Part shown: positions 1 through 5,216 of the stretch, piece after piece
Layout: each line of letters opens with the position of its first letter
How positions within the stretch are numbered: the first letter of the stretch is position 1
Assembly: GCA_035517515.1 (NCBI GenBank)
Contig: DATIYQ010000023.1
Coordinates: forward strand, 1 to 5,216
DNA from: JOPF136 sp035517515
GTDB taxonomy: Bacteria; Acidobacteriota; Terriglobia; Acidiferrales; UBA7541
Reading direction: 5' to 3'
DNA: 5,216 nucleotides
The notes under the pieces: generated by a model
Seen by the model: the letters and a program-made list of their open reading frames with translations, nothing else
Database searches by the model: none
Told to the model about the DNA's origin: nothing
Made by a program: the position numbers and the translations under genes

Positions 1-44
1 TCCCCGGATCGTGCGACCCGAGCGCGCCCATTTTGCCGCTCCCT

Positions 45-48
45 GGAG
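45..48 (+). promoter_or_regulatory. Ribosome binding site of prfA
   Basis: GGAG lies 9 bases before the ATG at 58. It favours that start over the in-frame ATG at 67, which would sit 18 bases away. The sequence and spacing are seen directly; the role is inferred from the usual Shine-Dalgarno pattern. Confidence 0.6.
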
Positions 49-57
49 TGAATTCTG

Positions 58-1143
58 ATGGCCACGATGTACGACAAGCTGGACCAGATTGAAAAGCGCT
101 ATGAGGAGCTGACCCGCGAGCTTTCCTCGCCGGAAATCACCGCGGATTCCGCGCGCCTCCAGAAGCTCGCCAAAACGCACGCCGAGCACGAGGCCATTGT
201 GGAGAAATTCCGCGAATGGAAAGCCGTGGAGAAGGGCCTGGCGGAAGCCAGGCAACTGCTGCTGGACTCGGCGGACCCGGACATGAAGGAGCTGGCGCAC
301 GAGGAGGAGCGGCAGCTCTCCGCGCGCCGTGCCATCGTGGAAGAAGAGCTGCGCCGCCTGCTGGTGCCGCGCGATCCCTTCGACGAGAAAAACGTCATCT
401 TGGAAATCCGCGCCGGAACCGGAGGCGACGAGGCCGCGCTGTTTGCCGCGGAGCTCTTCCGCATGTACTCGCGCTTCGCGGAAACCCAGGGCTGGCGCGT
501 TGAGGTGCTGGATAGCTCGCCCTCCACGCTCGGCGGACTGAAGGAAATTACCGCCTCCATCGCCGGGAAAAAGGTCTACTCCCGGCTGAAATACGAAAGC
601 GGGGTGCATCGCGTGCAGCGCGTGCCGGAAACGGAGCAGCAGGGCCGCGTGCACACCTCCGCGGCCACCGTGGCCGTGCTCCCGGAAGCGGACGACATCG
701 AAGTGAAGGTGGAAGCCAAGGACATCCGCATCGACACCTTCTGCTCCTCCGGCCCCGGCGGTCAATCCGTCAACACCACCTACTCCGCTGTGCGTATCAC
801 CCATTTGCCCACCGGCATGATCGTCTCCTGCCAGGACGAAAAGTCGCAGATCAAGAACCGCGAGAAGGCTATGCGCGTGCTCCGCGCCCGCCTCTTCGAG
901 ATGGAGCGCGAAAAGCAGCACGAGGCCATCGCCGCCGAGCGCCGCGGGCAGATTAAGACCGGCGACCGCTCCGAAAAAATCCGCACCTACAATTTTCCCC
1001 AGAATCGCGTCACCGACCACCGCATCGGGCTGACCCTCTACCAGCTCGGTGAAGTGATGGACGGGAAACTCGCGCCGCTGGTGGATGGGTTGGTATCGCA
1101 TTTCGAGGCCGAGCGCCTGAAGCAGGAGCTGGCCGAAGTCTGA
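58..1143 (+). CDS. prfA: Peptide chain release factor 1 (RF1)
   Basis: This 361-residue protein is a class I release factor that recognises UAA and UAG in the ribosomal A site and triggers hydrolysis of peptidyl-tRNA. The length matches the family (about 360 residues). The N-terminal 105 or so residues are charged and helical, as in RF1 domain 1. The conserved RAGTGGDEA element is at residues 118-126. The stop-codon recognition tripeptide is P190-E191-T192, the P-x-T form of RF1 rather than the SPF of RF2. The catalytic GGQ is at residues 234-236 within a GPGGQSVNTT context, and the conserved RTYNFPQNRVTDHR stretch lies downstream. The ATG at 58 is chosen because of the GGAG at 45-48. The gene is followed after 50 bases by prmC, whose product methylates Q236 in characterised bacteria. 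The residue after NTT is Tyr, where E. coli has Asp; I treat this as lineage variation. Identity is very secure. Confidence 0.98.
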   Translation: MATMYDKLDQIEKRYEELTRELSSPEITADSARLQKLAKTHAEHEAIVEKFREWKAVEKGLAEARQLLLDSADPDMKELAHEEERQLSARRAIVEEELRRLLVPRDPFDEKNVILEIRAGTGGDEAALFAAELFRMYSRFAETQGWRVEVLDSSPSTLGGLKEITASIAGKKVYSRLKYESGVHRVQRVPETEQQGRVHTSAATVAVLPEADDIEVKVEAKDIRIDTFCSSGPGGQSVNTTYSAVRITHLPTGMIVSCQDEKSQIKNREKAMRVLRARLFEMEREKQHEAIAAERRGQIKTGDRSEKIRTYNFPQNRVTDHRIGLTLYQLGEVMDGKLAPLVDGLVSHFEAERLKQELAEV

Positions 1144-1178
1144 GCCGCGCTCGTGCGTTCGTAGCGCCGGTGGCCCCC

Positions 1179-1182
1179 AGGA
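1179..1182 (+). promoter_or_regulatory. Ribosome binding site of prmC
   Basis: AGGA lies 11 bases before the ATG at 1194. No comparable purine-rich sequence precedes the in-frame GTG at 1170, so this site supports starting prmC at 1194. The match is short and the spacing slightly long. Confidence 0.45.
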
Positions 1183-1193
1183 CCGTTCAACCG

Positions 1194-2105
1194 ATGGATG
1201 TACGCACAGCACTCCAGCGCGCCGCATCCGAGCTGCAAGCTGCGGGTGTCTCTTCCCACGGGCTGGCCGCGGAGCTGCTCCTGCAGCACGTCCTGGGAAA
1301 AGATCGCGCATGGATCTACGCGCATCCCGAAGTCGCCATGGAGCCGGAGGCGGCCACGCATTTCCAGAAGCTGGTGGCGCGCCGCGCCGCGGGCACGCCC
1401 ACCCAATATCTCACCGGCAAGCAGGAATTCTGGGGACTGGAATTCCACGTAGGTCCCGGAGTGCTCATCCCGAGGCCCGAAACGGAGCACGTGATTGACG
1501 TTGCCCTCGAGCGCCTGAAGCCGCGCCGCGCCCCGGTGAAGTCCGATCTGACGCTGCGCCGCGAGCGCATCGGCCGCTCCCTCCGCATCGTGGATGTGGG
1601 CACCGGCTCGGGCTGCCTCGCGGTGGTCCTGGCCCGCGAAATCCCCCAGGCGCGCGTCTGGGCCACGGACATCTCCCGCGCCGCTCTGGCCATCGCCTGG
1701 CGCAACTCTGTCCGCTACGACCTCGAGGCCCGGGTCGAATTCGTGGAGGGCAGTCTGCTGACGCCTTTCCTGCTGGGCGGGCCTGGGGAAAACGCCGTGC
1801 CCTTCGATCTCGTGGTCTCCAACCCGCCCTATGTGACCCGCGATGGTCTCGCTGCGCTGGCGCGCGAAATCCGCGAGCACGAGCCGGAAGAGGCCCTGGT
1901 GGCGGGAGAAACCGGACTCGAAGTCTTTCGTCCGCTGATCCGCCAGGCGGAAAAAGTTCTGGCGCCCGGCGGCGCGATCGTGCTCGAAGTGGGCCTGGGA
2001 CAGGCCCCCGCGGTCCGCGCGCTTCTGGGCGAGGGCTGGACGGACATTTTCGTGGCCGAAGATCTGGCCGGCATCCAGCGCGTGGTCTCCGCCGCGCGGG
2101 CCTGA
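1194..2105 (+). CDS. prmC: Peptide chain release factor N5-glutamine methyltransferase
   Basis: PrmC (HemK) is a cytosolic S-adenosylmethionine-dependent enzyme that methylates the side-chain amide of the GGQ glutamine in RF1 and RF2, raising termination efficiency. From the ATG at 1194 the protein has 303 residues. The N-terminal helical substrate-binding domain covers about residues 1-80. The family element PRPETE is at 93-98, the SAM-binding motif DVGTGSGC at 134-141, and the catalytic NPPY, which holds the target glutamine, at 210-213. An in-frame GTG at 1170 would add eight residues but has no ribosome site; AGGA at 1179-1182 suits the ATG. The distance from PRPETE to the SAM motif is about 17 residues longer than in E. 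coli PrmC because of an Arg/Lys-rich segment (residues 109-128). The gene follows prfA by 50 bases and precedes dinB by 19, which suggests cotranscription. The assignment is secure from the motifs and the prfA neighbour; only the start is uncertain. Confidence 0.96.
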   Translation: MDVRTALQRAASELQAAGVSSHGLAAELLLQHVLGKDRAWIYAHPEVAMEPEAATHFQKLVARRAAGTPTQYLTGKQEFWGLEFHVGPGVLIPRPETEHVIDVALERLKPRRAPVKSDLTLRRERIGRSLRIVDVGTGSGCLAVVLAREIPQARVWATDISRAALAIAWRNSVRYDLEARVEFVEGSLLTPFLLGGPGENAVPFDLVVSNPPYVTRDGLAALAREIREHEPEEALVAGETGLEVFRPLIRQAEKVLAPGGAIVLEVGLGQAPAVRALLGEGWTDIFVAEDLAGIQRVVSAARA

Positions 2106-2108
2106 TGC

Positions 2109-2113
2109 AGGTG
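2109..2113 (+). promoter_or_regulatory. Possible weak ribosome binding site of dinB
   Basis: AGGTG lies 11 bases before the ATG at 2125, just after the prmC stop codon. It is a partial Shine-Dalgarno match, so dinB translation may also depend on ribosomes finishing prmC 19 bases upstream. That coupling is an inference. Confidence 0.3.
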
Positions 2114-2124
2114 CCGGCAAGCGT

Positions 2125-3354
2125 ATGCCCAGGCTTTCCAGTTTCCGGGCGAAGAAAGAGTCGGCGCAGCCTCCGCCGGAGGGCGCTACCCCCATCCTGC
2201 ACGTGGATATGGACGCGTTCTTCGTGTCCGTGGAGCTGCTCGAGCGGCCCGACCTGCGCGGCAAACCGGTGGTCGTCGGCGGACAGCCCGGCCAGCGCGG
2301 CGTGGTCTGCGCGGCCAGCTATGAAGCCAGGCGCTACGGCATCCAGTCCGCCATGCCGTTGCGCACCGCGGGCCGCCTGTGCCCGCACGCCGTTTTCCTC
2401 GAGCCGCGGCAGGATTGCTATTCCCAATGGAGCGACCGCATCGCCACCATCCTTTCTGAGTTTTCGCCGCGCGTGGAGATGGCTTCGGTGGACGAGGCCT
2501 ATCTCGATCTCACCGGAACCGAGCGCTTGCTGGGGCATCCCCTGAGCGCGGCCCACCGCCTGCGCCTCGAAATCTGGCAAAAGACCAGGCTGCCTTCCTC
2601 CATCGGAGTGGCCCGCACCCGCCTGGTGGCCAAAGTGGCTTCCGACCAGTCCAAGCCCGCGGGCCTGCTGTGGATTCCCGCGGGAAGCGAAGCGGGTTTT
2701 CTCGCCTTGTTGGCCGTGCGCAAAATCCCTGGGATCGGTCCGGTCACCGAGGAGGCATTGCGCGGGTTGGGCATCGAAACAGTGGCGCAACTCGCCGCCG
2801 TGCCGCAGGAGCGCCTGGAAGAGGCGTTCGGCAAATGGGGCGTGGCGCTTTACCGCAAGGCGCGCGGCGAAGACACCTACGAGTTTGTGGACGATGCCGA
2901 GCCGAAATCCATCTCTCAGCACCACACCTTCGGCGAAGACGTTGCCGATGCCGCCGTGATCGAGACCATGCTGAGCCATCTCTGCCAGAAAGCTTCCAAG
3001 CGTTTGCGCGACGCCGGGCTCTACGCCGGCACGGTCACGCTGATGCTGCGCTACGCCGGATTCGAGACCATCACCCGCGCGCGCACACTGGCCACGCCCA
3101 CCGACCTGGACCAGGAGATCGTGCGCACCGCGCGGGAATTGCTGGCGCGCAATCGCGACCCGCGGCGCCTCGTGCGCCTGGTAGGCATCGCCCTCACCTC
3201 CTTCCAGCACGGGGAGCGGCAGCTCGACCTGCTGGACGCCACCCGCCGGCAGAAACAGGAAACGTTGGCCAGGGCCTCCGACCGCTTGCGGGAACGTTTC
3301 GGTTTCGAGAAGCTCCAGTTCGGCGGCTCCGTACGGCCTCCCGAAGACCCCTGA
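2125..3354 (+). CDS. dinB: DNA polymerase IV (Y-family translesion polymerase)
   Basis: This 409-residue Y-family polymerase copies damaged or distorted template DNA without proofreading. The palm begins with HVDMDAFF at residues 26-33. D28 is the first metal ligand, and F33 occupies the steric-gate position that excludes ribonucleotides. The second catalytic pair, D123-E124, lies in VDEAYLD. A helix-hairpin-helix in the thumb has its IPGIGP turn at 201-206. The little-finger domain covers roughly 260-360. QLDLLD at 366-371 resembles the sliding-clamp-binding motif (QL-x-LF type) found near the C-terminus of many DinB proteins, and a short tail follows it. The N-terminus carries about 22 residues before the conserved core. 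No ATG or TTG occurs in frame between residue 1 and M29, so the ATG at 2125 is the best start. The gene probably shares a transcript with prmC, and I see no obvious SOS box just upstream. All core catalytic residues are present, so the enzyme should be active. Confidence 0.96.
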   Translation: MPRLSSFRAKKESAQPPPEGATPILHVDMDAFFVSVELLERPDLRGKPVVVGGQPGQRGVVCAASYEARRYGIQSAMPLRTAGRLCPHAVFLEPRQDCYSQWSDRIATILSEFSPRVEMASVDEAYLDLTGTERLLGHPLSAAHRLRLEIWQKTRLPSSIGVARTRLVAKVASDQSKPAGLLWIPAGSEAGFLALLAVRKIPGIGPVTEEALRGLGIETVAQLAAVPQERLEEAFGKWGVALYRKARGEDTYEFVDDAEPKSISQHHTFGEDVADAAVIETMLSHLCQKASKRLRDAGLYAGTVTLMLRYAGFETITRARTLATPTDLDQEIVRTARELLARNRDPRRLVRLVGIALTSFQHGERQLDLLDATRRQKQETLARASDRLRERFGFEKLQFGGSVRPPEDP

Positions 3355-3424
3355 CCCCCATCGCTCCGCGGCGCCGGCCGCCGGTCCACAGCCGTCCGGA
3401 AGCAGAGCGCCGCCTCGGCCGGAA

Positions 3425-3433
3425 TGTTACACT
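3425..3433 (+). promoter_or_regulatory. Extended -10 promoter element before the phosphatase gene
   Basis: TGTTACACT fits the extended -10 pattern TG-n-TA-n-n-n-T, with TACACT at 3428-3433. Its end is 8 bases before the ATG at 3442, so transcription would begin at or next to the start codon. I see no good -35 hexamer 16-18 bases upstream, which extended -10 promoters can tolerate. The element overlaps the alternative upstream ATG at 3424. Confidence 0.45.
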
Positions 3434-3441
3434 CGCGCTCG

Positions 3442-4644
3442 ATGGCCGCGAATCCTTCTTCCCGTCCACTGGTTGGCCCGCCCCCCGCGCGGCGCAGTGG
3501 CCGGCTGCGCGAATTCTGGGATCGCGTCACCGAAGGCATCCAGATTTCCGATCTGTGGACGCAGTTCCAGACGGAGGCGCGCTCCAGCTACGGACTCTAT
3601 TCCCGCGAGGTGGATTGGGAGGAGATCCAGAAGAAGCGCAAGTGGCGCCGGCCATTCCACGCGGCCTGGGCGTTGTTCTATGTCCTGCTCATGAAGCTCT
3701 CTCCGGCGCGCCGCGTGCTGCTGCTCGCCGCGGCCATCCTGCTCGTCTATCCGCTGCCGGCGCTGCTGGTGCTGTCGGTGGAGAGTGGGCAGGCGTCAGC
3801 AGCCGTGGAGGTCAAATTTTTTGTGCTGGGCACGGCGTTCTTGTTTCTCCTCCTGGCGCTGGAGCTGGCCGACCGCGTCACCATGAAGCGCGACCTGGAG
3901 ATTGCCCGCGAAATTCAGCGCTGGCTGGTGCCGGAGAAGGCGCCGGACGTGCCCGGTTTGGATGTCGCCTTTCTTTCCCGCGCGGCGAACACCGTGGCCG
4001 GCGATTACTACGACGTGATCTGGCGCGGGGCGGCCCGTGGCGGCAACTCGCCCGGCAACCCCCTGCTGCTGGTGGTGGCGGATGTGGCCGGCAAAAGCGT
4101 GCCGGCGGCTCTGCTCATGGCCACCTTTCAGGCCAGCTTGCGCACCATCGAGGCCGGCGGAGCGGCACTCGGGGAAATCGTGCGCAACCTGAACTACTAC
4201 GTCTGCGAGAACAGCCAGAATGGCCTGCGCTTCATTACCGCGTTTTTCATGGAATACGCTCCTGCGAGCGGAGCAATTTCCTACACCTGTGCGGGGCATC
4301 ATCCCGCGCTGATTCGCCGCGCCGGCGGACAGGTGGAAGAGTTGACCGCCGGGGGGCTGCCCTTGGGCATCGAGACGGACGCGGAATTTCCCATCGCCCA
4401 CGCACAGCTCGCTCCCGGCGAATTGATGTTCATCTATACCGACGGCGTGGTGGAAGCCGTGAATGCCGCGGGACGCGAATTCGGCCGCGCGCGCCTGGCA
4501 GATGTGGTCCGCCCGTGCGACGGATCCGAATCCGCTGCCAACGTGCTGGCCCATGTGGCCCGCGTGATGGACGGCTTTGTGGGCGCCGCGCGCCAGCATG
4601 ACGACATCACCTGTATGGTCGTGCGGCGCCTTCCCGCAACGTAA
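3442..4644 (+). CDS. Membrane-anchored SpoIIE/RsbU-type PP2C serine phosphatase
   Basis: The protein (400 residues from this ATG) is a predicted metal-dependent serine/threonine phosphatase of the RsbU/SpoIIE branch, whose members often dephosphorylate anti-sigma-factor antagonists. The N-terminal 91 residues are cytosolic-looking, rich in Trp and charge, with a basic cluster KKRKWRR at 64-70; I recognise no domain there. Two membrane helices follow, at about 92-113 and 126-143, joined by a loop of about 12 residues. The linker DLEIAREIQRWLVP (151-164) is typical of the family and connects to the phosphatase domain. Expected metal-binding acids are D188 (GDYYD), D214 (DVAGKS), D334 (YTDG) and D387-D388 (DDIT). 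The positive-inside pattern puts both the N-terminus and the catalytic domain in the cytosol. An in-frame ATG at 3424 would add six residues; 3442 is preferred because 3424 lies within the likely -10 element and neither has a Shine-Dalgarno sequence. No kinase, STAS protein or sigma factor is in the window, so the substrate is unknown. Confidence 0.9.
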   Translation: MAANPSSRPLVGPPPARRSGRLREFWDRVTEGIQISDLWTQFQTEARSSYGLYSREVDWEEIQKKRKWRRPFHAAWALFYVLLMKLSPARRVLLLAAAILLVYPLPALLVLSVESGQASAAVEVKFFVLGTAFLFLLLALELADRVTMKRDLEIAREIQRWLVPEKAPDVPGLDVAFLSRAANTVAGDYYDVIWRGAARGGNSPGNPLLLVVADVAGKSVPAALLMATFQASLRTIEAGGAALGEIVRNLNYYVCENSQNGLRFITAFFMEYAPASGAISYTCAGHHPALIRRAGGQVEELTAGGLPLGIETDAEFPIAHAQLAPGELMFIYTDGVVEAVNAAGREFGRARLADVVRPCDGSESAANVLAHVARVMDGFVGAARQHDDITCMVVRRLPAT

Positions 4645-4711
4645 TTCACACCTGGGAGCCTCCCCGCATCGCTCGCCGTGTCCCTGGCAGGAAACCACGC
4701 GCCCCCGGCAC

Positions 4712-4740
4712 TTGTTGCCCCGCAATGCATGGCCGATAAT
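4712..4740 (+). promoter_or_regulatory. Sigma-70-type promoter before the tRNA nucleotidyltransferase gene
   Basis: TTGTTG at 4712-4717 and GATAAT at 4735-4740 are separated by exactly 17 bases. The -10 matches TATAAT at five of six positions, and the -35 matches the TTG of TTGACA. The -10 ends 6 bases before the ATG at 4747, so transcription would start at about the start codon. The sequences are seen directly; promoter activity is inferred. Confidence 0.55.
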
Positions 4741-4746
4741 CACTGC

Positions 4747-5216
4747 ATGGACGCGCAGCAACTTGCCGGGCACATCTGCACGGTGCTCCGGGACCACGGC
4801 TACCAGGCGTTTCTGGTGGGCGGTTGTGTGCGCGACATCGTTCAGGGCCGCCCGGCCAAGGATTTCGACGTGGCCACAGACGCCACGCCGGACCGCGTGC
4901 AGCAGTTGTTCCCGGAGAGCGTGGGCGTGGGTGCGGCCTTCGGCGTCATCCTGGTGCTGGATGCGCAAACGGGAGCGAAGGTGGAAGTGGCCACCTTTCG
5001 CACCGATCTCGCTTACTCGGATGGGCGCCGGCCGGATGCCGTAATTTTCAGCCGCTCCGCGGAAGAGGACGTCCGCCGGCGCGACTTCACCATCAATGGC
5101 CTGCTGCTGGATCCCCGCGACGGGCGCATCCTCGATTACGTCGGCGGAAGGGAAGACTTGCGCGCCGGGCTGGTCCGCGCCATCGGCGATCCCCGGGCGA
5201 GGTTCCGGGAGGATCA
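4747..5216 (+). CDS. tRNA nucleotidyltransferase (CCA-adding type), 5' part
   Basis: The frame stays open to the right edge, giving 156 complete codons of a class II nucleotidyltransferase (PcnB/Cca family). Such enzymes add or repair the 3'-terminal CCA of tRNAs, while close relatives are poly(A) polymerases. The signature FLVGGCVRD (22-30) is followed by the catalytic aspartates D39 and D41 in KDFDVATD. RRDFTING (111-118) is the conserved ribose- and base-pocket region, and DPRARFRED (148-156) begins the neck region. The stretch VGAAFGVILV (61-70) lacks the basic pair before Phe that, as I recall, marks eubacterial poly(A) polymerases, so CCA addition is the better guess. Full-length members have roughly 400-450 residues, so most of the helical neck, body and tail is outside the window. 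An in-frame ATG at 4729 is possible but overlaps the promoter; 4747 places GG at the usual distance from the N-terminus. No Shine-Dalgarno sequence precedes either. Confidence 0.9.
   Translation, partial: MDAQQLAGHICTVLRDHGYQAFLVGGCVRDIVQGRPAKDFDVATDATPDRVQQLFPESVGVGAAFGVILVLDAQTGAKVEVATFRTDLAYSDGRRPDAVIFSRSAEEDVRRRDFTINGLLLDPRDGRILDYVGGREDLRAGLVRAIGDPRARFRED

Noticed and set aside
1170..1193. GTG at 1170 as the prmC start
   Set aside because: It would add eight residues with no family similarity that I recognise, and no Shine-Dalgarno sequence precedes it, unlike the ATG at 1194.
2105..2545. Frame beginning at an ATG that overlaps the prmC stop codon (TGATG)
   Set aside because: The overlap looks like coupling, but the 146-codon product is an Arg/Ser/Pro/Ala-rich shadow of dinB, whose own frame from 2125 carries all the polymerase motifs.
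1465..3210. Long open frame on the minus strand (581 codons) across prmC and dinB, and another at 1038-2264
   Set aside because: Both lie opposite genes with intact catalytic motifs. Their translations are low-complexity and rich in Arg, Gly, Ala and His, as expected from antisense reading of GC-rich codons.
3368..3381. GC-only hairpin (GCGGC, GCCG loop, GCCGC) 13 bases after the dinB stop codon
   Set aside because: The stem is only five pairs and no T-run follows. Such hairpins are frequent by chance in GC-rich spacers, so it is not supported as a terminator.
2670..4601. Open + strand frame of 643 codons spanning the end of dinB and most of the phosphatase
   Set aside because: It is out of frame with both genes, is Arg/Gly/Ala-rich without any recognisable motif, and has no ribosome site. 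It is a GC-bias artefact.
4654..4664. GGGAGCCTCCC inverted repeat after the phosphatase gene
   Set aside because: The loop would be one base for the full stem, or the stem three pairs for a realistic loop, and no T-tract follows.
4577..5044. Frame of 155 codons crossing the end of the phosphatase and the start of the nucleotidyltransferase
   Set aside because: It is out of frame with both genes and has no recognisable motif, whereas the frame from 4747 has the complete nucleotidyltransferase signature.

Overview
The window is a GC-rich, tightly packed bacterial chromosomal segment with every recognisable gene on the + strand. In order it holds prfA (peptide chain release factor 1), prmC (the methyltransferase that modifies release factors), dinB (DNA polymerase IV), a membrane-anchored SpoIIE/RsbU-type PP2C phosphatase, and the 5' part of a class II tRNA nucleotidyltransferase (CCA-adding enzyme type) that runs off the right edge. 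The GC-rich coding style and the wording of the phosphatase (an ADVAGKSVPAALLMA-like motif) remind me of Acidobacteriota. This is an inference from memory of family sequences and was not tested by a search.

Layout: bases 1-57 are a short leader that may carry the tail of an upstream gene. prfA (58-1143) and prmC (1194-2105) lie 50 bases apart, and dinB (2125-3354) follows prmC after 19 bases, so these three look like one transcription unit. Shine-Dalgarno-like sequences precede prfA (GGAG) and prmC (AGGA), and a weaker one precedes dinB. After dinB there are 87 GC-rich bases, then the phosphatase (3442-4644), then 102 bases, then the nucleotidyltransferase (4747 to the edge). No intergenic stretch exceeds 110 bases, and I see no RNA genes, mobile elements, CRISPR arrays or convincing terminators.

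Function: PrmC methylates the glutamine of the GGQ motif in RF1, so the first two genes are an enzyme and its substrate. The nucleotidyltransferase also serves translation, by maturing tRNA 3' ends. DinB is a translesion polymerase and the phosphatase is a signalling protein; neither has an evident functional partner here.

The most interesting feature is regulatory. The last two genes lack a Shine-Dalgarno sequence and instead have a -10-like element only 6-8 bases before the chosen ATG (TGTTACACT before the phosphatase, GATAAT with TTGTTG 17 bases upstream before the nucleotidyltransferase). This is the arrangement expected for leaderless mRNAs. I found no novel multi-gene system; this is mostly a housekeeping region with one poorly characterised signalling protein.
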